Translations under genes and position numbers: made by a program
Part shown: piece after piece, positions 7,795-15,687 of the stretch
Position numbering within the stretch: position 1 is the first letter of the stretch
Layout of the letters: every line of letters begins with the position of its first letter
The notes under the pieces: model-generated
Told to the model about the DNA's origin: nothing
The model's database searches: none
The model's input: the letters and a program-made list of their open reading frames with translations, nothing else
From: an uncultured Limnohabitans sp.
GTDB lineage: Bacteria > Pseudomonadota > Gammaproteobacteria > Burkholderiales > Burkholderiaceae_C
Length of the DNA stretch: 16,873 nucleotides
Assembly (NCBI RefSeq): GCF_937889215.1
Contig: NZ_CALBEX010000578.1
Span: forward strand, 1-16,873
Reading direction: 5' to 3'

Positions 7795-9021
7795 TTGTTC
7801 AAACACTTGGAATCCCCAACGCTCGCCGCCAGAAGCTGGCGGCAAATCCGCACTGACTTTGGCAGCACCTACGCCGCCAATGCGCTGATCGGTTTCATCT
7901 TTGCCGTCACCGGGCCAGTGGCCATCATTTTGTCGGTGGGCACGCGTGGGGGCTTGTCACCTGAAGAGCTGGCGTCCTGGGTGTTCGGGGTGTTTTTTGT
8001 CAACGGTTTGGTGAGTTTGCTGATGAGCTGGCGTTACACCACGCCGCTGGCATTTGGTTGGACGATTCCAGGCACCGTGCTGGTCGGCCCGGCTTTGCAG
8101 CACCTGACTTTTCCCGAGGTGATCGGTGCGTTTTACGTCACCAGCGCTTTGGTGCTGGTGTTGGGCTTGAGCGGCTGGGTCAAGCGCGTCATGGCAGCGC
8201 TGCCCATGCCCATCGTCATGGGCATGGTGGCAGGTGTCTTCTTGCGTTTTGGCCTGGACATCGTGCGGGCGCTGCAAAGCGATGTGGCCATTGCAGCGCC
8301 CATGGTGGCCATGTTCTTGTTGCTCTCAGCGCGGGCCGATTGGGGCAAGCGCCTGCCGCCTGTCATCGGCGCACTGCTGGTGGGGGCTTTGGCGGTGGCG
8401 GTGTCGGGCCGACTCGATGCGGCCGCCGTGGGCCAATTGACTTTGGCACAACCCGTCATTCAGGCCCCGGTGTGGTCGTTTGCCGCGATGCTGGAGCTGG
8501 TGGTGCCGCTGGCCATCACGGTGCTGGTGGTGCAAAACGGGCAAGGCGTGGCCGTGCTCAAAAACGCCGGGCACGAGCCACCCGTCAACATGATCGCTGT
8601 GGCCTGCGGTATCGGTGCCGCCATCAGCGCCGTGTTTGGCGCGGTCAGCACTTGCCTCACGGGGCCAACCAATGGCTTGCTCACTTCGTCTGGCGAGAAA
8701 CCGCGCCACTACACCGGGGCGCTGATGTTTGGCGTGCTGGCGCTGTTGTTCGGCCTGATGGCACCCACCTTCACCGGTTTGATGCTGGCGGCCCCCAAAG
8801 AGTTCATCATGGTGTTGGGCGGTCTGGCCATGTTGCGCGTGTTGCAAGGTGCGTTTGTGGCCTCGTTTGGCGCGGGCAAGTTTTCGCTGGGCGCACTGGT
8901 CAGCTTGTTGGTCACGGTGGCCGATATTGGGCTGTTCAACATCGGCGCGGCCTTTTGGGGGCTGGTGGCCGGCTTTGCGGTGTCGTGGTGGATGGAGCGT
9001 GGCGATTTTCAAAACCGTTGA
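7795..9021 (+). CDS. BenE-family proton symporter, possibly a purine transporter
   Basis: Polytopic inner-membrane secondary transporter (408 aa) of the BenE family (PF03594), whose named member is a benzoate/H+ symporter. There are about 11-12 hydrophobic segments. Family landmarks include YAANALIGFIFAVTGPVAII near residue 30, SWRYTTPLAFGWTIPG near 83, LPMPIVMGMVAGVFLRFG near 138 and the STCLTGPTNGL re-entrant segment near 285. The proposed start is TTG at 7795, with AAAGG 8 bases upstream; no nearer ATG precedes the first conserved residues. It is 21 bases from a 74-aa gene, which abuts the adenine-deaminase-like gene. That operon makes a purine base or related heterocycle a plausible substrate. 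Benzoate is not excluded, but no benzoate catabolic gene is visible here. The family call is strong; the substrate is open. Confidence 0.85.
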   Translation: MFKHLESPTLAARSWRQIRTDFGSTYAANALIGFIFAVTGPVAIILSVGTRGGLSPEELASWVFGVFFVNGLVSLLMSWRYTTPLAFGWTIPGTVLVGPALQHLTFPEVIGAFYVTSALVLVLGLSGWVKRVMAALPMPIVMGMVAGVFLRFGLDIVRALQSDVAIAAPMVAMFLLLSARADWGKRLPPVIGALLVGALAVAVSGRLDAAAVGQLTLAQPVIQAPVWSFAAMLELVVPLAITVLVVQNGQGVAVLKNAGHEPPVNMIAVACGIGAAISAVFGAVSTCLTGPTNGLLTSSGEKPRHYTGALMFGVLALLFGLMAPTFTGLMLAAPKEFIMVLGGLAMLRVLQGAFVASFGAGKFSLGALVSLLVTVADIGLFNIGAAFWGLVAGFAVSWWMERGDFQNR

Positions 9022-9042
9022 AGAACTTGCAGAAAAGCCAGC

Positions 9043-10319
<1,277 letters not shown>

Positions 10320-10840
10320 AAGTTTGGCTTGCCCCCTGTAAGAGGCTGCTGGGCGTGCATTCGTCCAGCCCGTACAACCCGGCGATTGCGAATGCCTTTT
10401 TCAGGGCGGGCGAAACCGAGGCTTGGGGCCGTGGGGTGGAGCGCATTTTTGCGGCATGCGTGGCGGCGGGCACGCCCAAGCCAGTGCTGCGTTATCACCC
10501 CTTTGACATGTGGATGGAGTTCCCCTTCGACCCCGCTTATTTGAAGGTGCTCAGGGCGGGGCAGACCGAACAAGTCGAAGCCTAAGTCACCCCCGAAGTC
10601 ACCCCCGAAGTCACCCCCGAAGTGGAGCGCATGTTGAGGCGGATCAATGGCGAGATGAGTCGCGTTGAGTTGATGAGCGCTTTGGGTCTGAAAGATGAGA
10701 AACATTTCCGTACGCATTACCAGCAAGTGGCGTTGGCTTTGGGTGTGCTGGAGATGACAGTGCCCGATAAACCCAACAGCCGATTGCAAAAATACAGACT
10801 GACGCAAGCCGGTCATGGCTGTGTTGCCGGACAGGGTTAA
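10320..10840 (+). pseudogene. remnant of an AAA_4/RecG-C-type ATP-binding regulator (C-terminal part, nonsense codon)
   Basis: Directly after the adenine-deaminase-like stop, a frame without a proper start encodes SSPYNPAIANAFFRAG and then EAWGRGVERIFAACVAAG. This is the hallmark of the C-terminal HATPase_c_4 domain of Schlafen/AAA_4-type ATP-binding proteins. The frame ends at TAA 10583-10585 but resumes in the same phase: three VTPE repeats, a linker, a winged-helix-like tail (GEMSRVELMSALGLKDEKHF) and the conserved end PNSRLQKYRLTQAG, stopping at 10838-10840. The N-terminal ATPase/DNA-binding part, probably 300 or more residues, is missing. The TAA could derive from CAA by one C-to-T change. 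Known members are putative DNA-binding regulators. This copy is almost certainly dead. Confidence 0.75.
10586..10621 (+). repeat. three perfect 12-bp tandem repeats
   Basis: GTCACCCCCGAA is repeated three times without mismatch (10586-10597, 10598-10609, 10610-10621). It encodes VTPE x3 in the frame of the surrounding pseudogene, immediately after its nonsense codon. Repeated linkers of this kind are usual between the ATPase and winged-helix parts of these proteins. Confidence 0.9.
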
Positions 10841-10861
10841 AACATAACAAGAGGGGGTGTG

Positions 10862-11662
10862 ATGCGTTTGGCATTTGTTTCAGATATTCATGGCAATTTG
10901 GCTGCCTTGGACGCCGTGATTGCGGACATGAGTCACCGAAAAATTCAGTGTGTGGTGAATCTCGGTGACAGCTTGAGTGGCCCATTGCTGCCGCTCGAAA
11001 CCGCTGACCGACTTCGAAATTTCCCTTGGCTTCACGTTGCGGGCAATCATGAACGCCAGTTATTGCGCTTGCCGGTAGAGCGTCAGAATTTATCGGATGC
11101 ATACACATCGAGTCAATTGAACCCGTTGGTCAAAAATTGGTTGGCGTCGCACGCTGACCCGGCGGACCCCCGGCTGCAAACGGCACAAATTTGGCCTGAG
11201 CAATTTGGCCATGATGTGGCGCTGTGCCATGGCAGCCCTCGCAGTGACATCGAATATTTGTTGGAAACGCCCGAAGGCGAAGCGGCCCGCTTGGCAAGCG
11301 TGAGAGAGATTGAAGAGCGTTTGGCGGGGCTGATACCGGAAAACATCAGCTTGCTGGCCTGCGGACACAGCCATGTGCCAAGGACGGTTCGTTGGCGATC
11401 CAAGTTGCTCATCGTTAATCCAGGCAGTGTCGGTTTGCCTGCATACGATGACGATCACCCTTACCCTTTTTCCAAGTTCCATCGCATAGAGAACGGCAGC
11501 CCCGATGCGCGTTATGCGGTGGTCGAAAAATTCGGTGGGCTCTGGCGTTGTGAGTTGATCAGCGTGCCCTATGACCATGAATCCATGGCGCTTTTGGCAG
11601 AAAAGCGTGACCGTCCTGATTGGGCGCATGCTTTGAGAACTGGGTGGATGCCCAGAGTTTGA
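10862..11662 (+). CDS. metallophosphoesterase family protein (calcineurin-like)
   Basis: Cytosolic dimetal phosphoesterase of 266 aa. The calcineurin-like motifs are in order: Asp8/His10 in SDIHGN, Gly-Asp in NLGDSLSG (35-36), GNHE at 61-64, a metal-ligand His in LCHGS (His123) and GHSH at 168-171 with NPGSVGLP just after. The layout is that of YfcE/MJ0936-like single-domain phosphodiesterases, but the substrate cannot be told from sequence. The ATG at 10862 has a long purine ribosome site (AAGAGGGGG, 10849-10857); a GTG one codon upstream is an alternative. Base composition is lower in GC than the purine genes on either side, and the gene follows a decayed regulator gene, so it may have been acquired. 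The YciI-like gene starts 17 bases after its stop. Confidence 0.88.
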   Translation: MRLAFVSDIHGNLAALDAVIADMSHRKIQCVVNLGDSLSGPLLPLETADRLRNFPWLHVAGNHERQLLRLPVERQNLSDAYTSSQLNPLVKNWLASHADPADPRLQTAQIWPEQFGHDVALCHGSPRSDIEYLLETPEGEAARLASVREIEERLAGLIPENISLLACGHSHVPRTVRWRSKLLIVNPGSVGLPAYDDDHPYPFSKFHRIENGSPDARYAVVEKFGGLWRCELISVPYDHESMALLAEKRDRPDWAHALRTGWMPRV

Positions 11663-11679
11663 ATGACAGAGGATGGAAC

Positions 11680-11973
11680 ATGTTGTTTGCCGTTTTATTC
11701 ACCGACCGACCCGATCAAGGCGCTTTGCGTGCCACCCATTTACAAGCCCACATTGACTGGGTGGCTGCACATCAGGCGCAAGTGCGCATGGCGGGCAGTT
11801 TGCGCGAGCAACTTGGTCAGGTGCCCCGAGGTGGCTTGTGGATCGTTGAGTCCGAATCCAAAGAATGCGTCCATCAATTGATGCAGACCGATCCCTTCTG
11901 GACTTACGGTCTGCGCCAGAGCGCGGAGGTTTTGCATTGGAGCAAGGCGCTGGACCAGAAGGTGTTGGTTTGA
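11680..11973 (+). CDS. YciI-like protein
   Basis: Small cytosolic protein of 97 aa with the alpha-beta (ferredoxin-like) YCII pattern. An N-terminal strand MLFAVLFTDRP is followed by the helix motif RATHLQAHIDWVAAH with the family's conserved His, AGSLREQ in the next strand region, and a C-terminal MQTDPFWTYGL-type motif. YciI relatives are possible enzymes or subunits with a His-Asp pair; the role here is unknown. The start is the ATG at 11680, with AGAGGA at 11668-11673. It is 17 bases after the phosphoesterase gene and probably cotranscribed with it. A terminator-like hairpin lies 80 bases after the stop. Confidence 0.82.
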   Translation: MLFAVLFTDRPDQGALRATHLQAHIDWVAAHQAQVRMAGSLREQLGQVPRGGLWIVESESKECVHQLMQTDPFWTYGLRQSAEVLHWSKALDQKVLV

Positions 11974-12038
11974 GGCTTTGCCTGCACACTGTTTCGCTTT
12001 TGCTCAGGCGTGTGGCTGATCTGGACAAGTACGCCATG

Positions 12039-12044
12039 TAAAAT
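12039..12044 (+). promoter_or_regulatory. candidate -10 element upstream of the second BMP gene
   Basis: TAAAAT, preceded by TG, lies 70 bases before the start codon and just upstream of a GC-rich hairpin. No good -35 is found at 16-18 bases upstream. If used, the transcript would begin in or before the hairpin at 12054-12077. Confidence 0.3.
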
Positions 12045-12053
12045 CCACCCCCG

Positions 12054-12081
12054 AAGCCCGCCGCCCCGGCGGGCTTTGTTT
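12054..12081 (+). terminator. intrinsic terminator after the YciI-like gene
   Basis: The arms AAGCCCGCC (12054-12062) and GGCGGGCTT (12068-12076) form a 9-bp stem around GCCCC, followed by the T-rich stretch TTGTTTTG. It would end the phosphoesterase-YciI transcript. It lies only 37 bases before the next gene, so it might instead sit in that gene's leader. Confidence 0.75.
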
Positions 12082-12113
12082 TGTTCAATCTCGGGGCCAT
12101 GTAGAGGACTACC

Positions 12114-13211
12114 ATGTATAAAAACCTCGCTGCCACGCTCGTGGCCGCCTGCTTTTTTCTTCCGGCCGTTCAGGCACAAACTTCCACGCCAACGCCAGTC
12201 AAAGCGACCGAGCCCATCAAGGCGGGTTTCGTCTATGTCTCGCCCATCACCGACGCGGGCTGGACGCGTCAGCACGACGAGGGTCGCAAGGCCGTTGAGC
12301 GGGCCTTGGGCGATCAGGTCAAGACCACGTTTGTGGCCGATGTGCCCGAGGGTGCGGATGCCGAGCGCGTGATCCGCGACCTGGCCCAGCAGGGTCATCA
12401 AATCATCTTCACCCCCAGTTTTGGCTACATGGAGCCCACGCTCAAGGTGGCCAAAGAGTTTCCGAATGTGAAGTTTGAGTCGGTGACCGGCTTCAAGACC
12501 GCGCCCAATGTGGCCGCGTCGAACGCCCGCTATTACGAGGGCCGCTATTTGGCGGGCATCGCCGCCGGGCGCTTGACGCAATCGAACGTGGCGGGTTATG
12601 TGGCGGGCTTTCCGATTCCTGAAGTCCTGCAGGGCATCAACGCCTTCACTTTGGGCATGCGCTCGGTCAACCCCAAAGCCACCGTCAAGGTGGTCTGGCT
12701 CAACGCCTGGTTTGACCCACCCAAAGAGCGCGAAGCGGCCATGGCCTTGTTCAACCAGGATGTGGACGTGATCGCTTTCCACACCGGCTCCACGGCGGTG
12801 ATGGCCGCGGCGCAAGAGCGCGGCAAGATGGCCGTGGCCTACCATTCCGACATGCGCCGGGTTGCGCCGGATGCCCAGATCATCGCGGTCACCCACCAGT
12901 GGGGCGACTACTACACGGCCCGCGTCAAGGCGGCTTTGTCCGGCACTTGGCAAAGCGGCAGCGTGTGGGGCGGCGTGAAGGATGGCATGGTCCGCGTCGG
13001 CGACTTTGGCCCCAAGGTGCCCAAGAAGGTGCAGGATGAAATCTTGGCCAAGCAAAAGGCCGTAGGTGCGGGCAAATTGCAACCGTTCGCCGGCCCGATC
13101 ACCGACAACGACGGCAAATTGGTCTTGCCCGCAGGCCAGACCCTGAGCGATTCCCAGATCCTGAACATGAATTACTTGGTGCAGGGCGTGTTGGGGCGTG
13201 TCAACCGCTGA
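12114..13211 (+). CDS. second BMP-family substrate-binding protein, soluble periplasmic, no adjacent transporter
   Basis: Periplasmic binding protein of 365 aa, clearly paralogous to the lipoprotein at 6418-7563. Shared stretches include DAERVIRD, FGYMEP, IPEV and VKVVW. Unlike that protein it has an ordinary Sec signal with probable cleavage at VQA-QT (about residue 21/22) and no lipobox Cys. Two predicted ligand segments differ: HTGSTAV has Gly225 where the lipoprotein has Asp240, and AYHSDM has Tyr243-His244 for Trp258-Asp259. A different ligand is therefore likely. AGAGGA at 12103-12108 gives the start. No ATPase or permease genes adjoin it; it may dock onto the importer encoded at 2826-6374. 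The family is certain; the ligand is unknown. Confidence 0.9.
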   Translation: MYKNLAATLVAACFFLPAVQAQTSTPTPVKATEPIKAGFVYVSPITDAGWTRQHDEGRKAVERALGDQVKTTFVADVPEGADAERVIRDLAQQGHQIIFTPSFGYMEPTLKVAKEFPNVKFESVTGFKTAPNVAASNARYYEGRYLAGIAAGRLTQSNVAGYVAGFPIPEVLQGINAFTLGMRSVNPKATVKVVWLNAWFDPPKEREAAMALFNQDVDVIAFHTGSTAVMAAAQERGKMAVAYHSDMRRVAPDAQIIAVTHQWGDYYTARVKAALSGTWQSGSVWGGVKDGMVRVGDFGPKVPKKVQDEILAKQKAVGAGKLQPFAGPITDNDGKLVLPAGQTLSDSQILNMNYLVQGVLGRVNR

Positions 13212-13259
13212 ACTTCGGTGGAACCGCCAGCCCGTGCCCTTTGGGGCCGGGTAAGCCCC

Positions 13260-13265
13260 TAAAAT
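13260..13265 (+). promoter_or_regulatory. candidate -10 element for dcd
   Basis: TAAAAT lies 25 bases before the dcd ATG, directly after a short GGGGC/GCCCC stem (13243-13259). A -35 match is weak. It is the same hexamer as at 12039-12044. Confidence 0.3.
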
Positions 13266-13290
13266 AAGCCGATTGACACAAGGGCACACC

Positions 13291-13866
13291 ATGAGCATCA
13301 AGAGCGACAAATGGATCCGCCGCATGGCCGAAGAGCACGGCATGATCGAGCCGTTCGAGCCGGGCCAGATCCGCAAGGACGCGGCTGGCCAAAAAATCGT
13401 CAGCTACGGCACCAGCAGTTATGGCTATGACATCCGCTGCGCCCCGGAATTCAAGGTCTTCACCAACATCTACAGCACGGTGGTGGACCCCAAAAACTTC
13501 GACGAGCGCAGCTTTGTGGACATCGAAAGCGATGTCTGCATCATCCCGCCCAACAGCTTTGCGCTGGCCCGCACCATGGAATACTTCCGCATTCCACGCA
13601 ACGTGCTGACGATTTGCTTAGGCAAAAGCACCTATGCCCGCTGCGGCATCATCGTGAACGTGACGCCTTTTGAGCCCGAGTGGGAAGGCTATGTGACGCT
13701 GGAGTTCAGCAACACCACCCCCTTGCCCGCCAAAATTTACGCAGGTGAAGGCTGCGCCCAGGTGCTGTTTTTCGAGAGTGACAAAGACGATGTCTGCGAA
13801 ACCAGCTACAAAGACCGAGGCGGCAAATACCAAGGCCAAGTGGGCGTGACACTGCCCAAAACCTGA
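13291..13866 (+). CDS. dcd: dCTP deaminase
   Basis: Cytosolic homotrimeric enzyme that deaminates dCTP to dUTP, supplying dUMP for thymidylate synthesis (191 aa, normal length). The conserved motifs are SYGYDIRC at about 43-50, the phosphate-binding GKSTYAR at 111-117, and [18 protein letters not shown] with catalytic Glu132 (the Glu138 position of E. coli Dcd). The C-terminal RGGKYQGQ at 177-184 closes over the nucleotide. Pro126 and Glu130 lie next to the active site. AAGGG at 13280-13284 supports the ATG at 13291; a TTG at 13273 is less likely. It follows the second BMP gene by 79 bases with its own candidate promoter. The assignment is firm. Confidence 0.96.
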   Translation: MSIKSDKWIRRMAEEHGMIEPFEPGQIRKDAAGQKIVSYGTSSYGYDIRCAPEFKVFTNIYSTVVDPKNFDERSFVDIESDVCIIPPNSFALARTMEYFRIPRNVLTICLGKSTYARCGIIVNVTPFEPEWEGYVTLEFSNTTPLPAKIYAGEGCAQVLFFESDKDDVCETSYKDRGGKYQGQVGVTLPKT

Positions 13867-13873
13867 TGGCTCA

Positions 13874-13905
13874 CTGCGGGCCACCTGCTATGGTGCGCCC
13901 CGCAG
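13874..13905 (+). terminator. strong hairpin directly after dcd
   Basis: The arms CTGCGGG (13874-13880) and CCCGCAG (13899-13905) enclose a second stem, CACC/GGTG, around TGCTAT. It starts 7 bases after the dcd stop. There is no T run after it, so it may stabilise the mRNA end or pause polymerase rather than act as a full intrinsic terminator. Confidence 0.5.
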
Positions 13906-14014
13906 CGCGCAAATCCCCGGCGTTTCCCCGCATCTGTTCGCCATTTGGCGAGTTCACAAAGCACTTGGCCGTCCTTAGAACTTTGAGTTCAATAATTTTT
14001 GGTTGGATCGCCAA

Positions 14015-14038
14015 GGTTGAAGCCTTCAGGTCCGACAT
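14015..14038 (+). repeat. REP-like repeat, copy E (diverged)
   Basis: The last 17 bases (GCCTTCAGGTCCGACAT) are identical to copy A, but the left arm reads GGTTGAA instead of GGTCGGC, which weakens the GTCGG/CCGAC pairing. It lies 23 bases upstream of copy D in the same orientation. Confidence 0.6.
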
Positions 14039-14061
14039 GCAACAGGCGCAGCGCAGTATTT

Positions 14062-14089
14062 TGTAGGTCGGCGCCTTCAGGTCCGGCAT
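14062..14089 (+). repeat. REP-like repeat, copy D
   Basis: This unit matches copy A (1233-1260) in 27 of 28 bases; the one difference is GGTCCGGCAT for GGTCCGACAT. The T-rich bases just upstream (TATTTTG) also resemble the flank of copy A (CATTTTG). Confidence 0.75.
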
Positions 14090-14228
14090 ACGTCAGGCAG
14101 ACCACAGCCCTTTGAAAATATCGCTCCGCGAACGGATGGAACGTTGGCCCCTAAATGCCCGACCTGGGGCCAGTGATAACACTTGGGCATTCTCTAAAAG
14201 TGAGTTTCGCCCCCCGACCCGGCTCACT

Positions 14229-14369
14229 TTAAAACACCAGCTCCTCAGGCGTGGACTGGCGGCCGAGAATGTCGTTGCGGTGGGGGTAGCGGCCAAAGCG
14301 GTGTCTTTGGCAGTGGTGCTTGGGGCTGAGTTCGGTGAACCAGAAGTGGAGGATGGTTTGGGCTTGCAT
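14229..14369 (-). pseudogene. internally deleted DUF924-family remnant (46-codon frame)
   Basis: Read on the minus strand, the frame starts MQAQTILHFWFTELSPKHH, the N-terminus of DUF924 proteins. It then jumps directly to RFGRYPHRNDILGR and STPEEL, the family C-terminus, and stops at TAA 14229-14231. Homology continues past that stop to about 14208, where the intact family end would read EPGSGF-like. The full family length is about 180-200 aa, so roughly 130 central residues are deleted while phase is kept. The first 43 bases (14328-14370) are identical to the start of the copy at 15078-15622. It starts 11 bases after the antitoxin-like gene stop and is probably non-functional. Confidence 0.8.
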
Positions 14370-14380
14370 GACAGCTGGGT

Positions 14381-14734
14381 TCATGCTGCCTTAAGAACCA
14401 TGTCGATGTGCATGGACGAGTAAGGGCAGACCACCCCGCCAGACTCGGTGCGCTCCAGCAGCCCCAGGTCGGCCAGCACCACCACGTCTTCGTGCACGCG
14501 CTTGACGTCGCGGTCCACCAAGCGGGCCAATTCGCGCACTGACATCTCACCCTTGCCTTGAGCGGTGCGTACCAGCGCCCAGCGCTTTTCGGTCAGCTGG
14601 CCAAAGAAATGACCGGGGCTTTCAAAGTTGAGCACCTCGCCTTGGTAAGTGTTTTTTTTCGCCGCTTGGGCAGCTGCACGCAAACCGGCTTGCCAGTCGG
14701 GTTGCAAAGTGATGGTCAAAAAACGTTCGGTCAT
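14381..14734 (-). CDS. TumA-like antitoxin / winged-helix DNA-binding protein
   Basis: Protein of 117 aa with a C-terminal winged-helix DNA-binding region: MSVRELARLVDRDVKRVHED (about 64-83) followed by VVVLADLGLLER and a wing strand (TESGGVVCPY). It resembles the HVO_A0114-type DNA-binding proteins paired with TumE-type toxins. The ATG at 14734 overlaps the upstream toxin stop by four bases (ATGA), and AGGAGAA lies just before it, so translation is coupled. In such modules the protein neutralises the toxin and represses the operon; a palindrome at the toxin promoter (15044-15063) is the obvious target. The family call rests on memory of the sequence pattern and the gene pairing. Confidence 0.8.
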   Translation of the reverse strand: MTERFLTITLQPDWQAGLRAAAQAAKKNTYQGEVLNFESPGHFFGQLTEKRWALVRTAQGKGEMSVRELARLVDRDVKRVHEDVVVLADLGLLERTESGGVVCPYSSMHIDMVLKAA

Positions 14735-15015
14735 GTTGTTCTCCTGGCCGCTACGGCGGCAATGAAGTCTTCCACCAGTTGGTCCACGCCTGTGAATGTG
14801 TAAGGCAGCTCTTGCCCGTCCAAATGGCAGTGGTCGCCTTTGCCCCGCTCGTTGTCAAAGCCAACAATCCGAACGTCACCCTTGGCATAGACCGCACGGT
14901 ATTTGAACCCGTGCTCGGTGGGTGGAACCGGCGTGGGCACCCGCCAGACCACCAGCTCAATCACGCCACCATCTGGTGTGATGTTCTTGAATCGGGTGAT
15001 CAGTTCAGCGGGCAT
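14731..15015 (-). CDS. TumE-like toxin (DUF6516 family)
   Basis: Small basic/acidic protein of 94 aa, first gene of a toxin-antitoxin-like pair. Recognisable family features are the central strands YRAVYAKGDVRIVGFDNERG (39-58), the charged turn with DHCHLDG (61-67), and the C-terminal helix VDQLVEDFIAAV. The paired His residues in HCH and the DNERGK stretch are candidate functional residues. The order is toxin first, with a four-base overlap to the antitoxin-like gene. The ATG at 15015 has no Shine-Dalgarno sequence and lies about one base from the predicted transcription start, so translation may be leaderless. Toxicity is inferred from family and layout; the target is not known from this sequence. 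Confidence 0.78.
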   Translation of the reverse strand: MPAELITRFKNITPDGGVIELVVWRVPTPVPPTEHGFKYRAVYAKGDVRIVGFDNERGKGDHCHLDGQELPYTFTGVDQLVEDFIAAVAARRTT

Positions 15016-15022
15016 GTTGGCG

Positions 15023-15063
15023 ATTGTGCCAACACAGCTTGTATGTTGTCAAGAATGACAACA
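15023..15063 (-). promoter_or_regulatory. promoter and operator-like palindrome of the TumE/TumA-like pair
   Basis: On the minus strand a perfect -35 TTGACA (15052-15047) is followed, after 18 bases, by CACAAT (15028-15023) as a possible -10, 7 bases before the ATG. A perfect 8-bp inverted repeat, TGTTGTCA and TGACAACA around AGAA (15044-15063), overlaps the -35, as expected for an autorepressor site. A second inverted repeat, GTTGGC/GCCAAC (15016-15033), covers the -10 and the transcription start. Confidence 0.65.
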
Positions 15064-15077
15064 CTTGCCAGTCAGGC

Positions 15078-15622
15078 TTAAAACCCCGACCCCGGCTGAC
15101 TCAAAAAAGCCAGCTCTTCGGGCGTGGACGGGCGGCCGAGGATGGCAAAGATTTGGAATGAAAGGGTGGGGGTAGAGACCAAAGCGCAGGGTGATGGCTT
15201 GGTGGCGCAGCTCAAAGCGCAGGGTGTCTTCCATGCCCGGCTGCGCAAACAGCAGGGCGGCTTGGGCGTGCACCAGAGCGGACTCGCTGTGCATGTATGC
15301 AAAACTTGCGCCAAGGGCAGGCTGCAGTCTTGCCCACTGGCCACCAGCTCTTGCGCCAGCGCCAAGGCCAGCGCGTCTTGCGCAAAGGCTAGGGGGTGTC
15401 GCGGAACACGTTGCGCGAGAACTGGTCGAGCATCAAGACCTCGGCCAAGCGCCCCTCTGGCGTGGCGCGCCAGGCAAACAAATCACACCGCGCCGCTGCC
15501 GCTGCTGCCAGCGTGGCCCCGAAGCGGGTGCGGATGGCTTCGTCCAAGGCGGGGTCTTTGGCGAAATGGTGCTTGGAGGTGAGTTCGGTGAACCAGAAGT
15601 GGAGGATGGTTTGGGCTTGCAT
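15078..15622 (-). pseudogene. DUF924-family gene with three frame disruptions
   Basis: The minus-strand copy begins MQAQTILHFWFTELTSKHHF at 15622 and runs in frame through EVLMLDQFSRNVFRDTP to a TAG. One missing base in a C run (G run at 15392-15396 on the plus strand) then shifts the frame. Homology resumes as LAFAQDALALALAQELV. A small deletion near 15295-15310 shifts to MHSESALVHAQAALLF through FELRHQAITLRFGLYPH. A net 13-base insertion near 15146-15165 then leads to ILGRPSTPEELAFL and QPGSGF, stopping at TAA 15078-15080. Every part of a normal DUF924 protein is present, but in three frames. The family function is unknown. The copy lies between the two toxin-antitoxin-like modules. Confidence 0.88.
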
Positions 15623-15687
15623 GTGAACAATGCTCCAGCTTCAGGCGGCGCTGTCGATAACGCCAGCGCTGTCAAGGGCATGGCTGT

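Larger units (their letters stand above)
13867..14228. other. gene-free stretch with hairpins and REP-like repeats
   Basis: I find no credible coding region here. It holds a hairpin just after dcd (13874-13905) and two REP-like units (14015-14038, 14062-14089). There are also two simple inverted repeats: TGGCCCC/GGGGCCA (14145-14151 with 14166-14172) and AAAGTGAG/CTCACTTT (14197-14204 with 14223-14230). The last part, from about 14208, is homologous to the 3' end of the DUF924 copies. Confidence 0.7.

Noticed and set aside
7795..9021. Naming the transporter benzoate/H+ symporter
   Set aside because: Only the family is supported; the gene context is purine metabolism, so the substrate is left open.
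10586..10621. Short tandem repeats considered as a CRISPR or regulatory array
   Set aside because: The units are 12 bp with no spacers and encode VTPE repeats in a protein linker.
10622..10840. Separate 72-aa winged-helix gene
   Set aside because: It is in phase with the upstream remnant across a single TAA, begins inside a repeated linker and has no ribosome site, so it is better read as the tail of a pseudogene.
14145..14230. Inverted repeats TGGCCCC/GGGGCCA and AAAGTGAG/CTCACTTT as terminators or small RNA signals
   Set aside because: The stems are short with long loops and no T run in a useful place. The second overlaps the DUF924 homology and is probably incidental.
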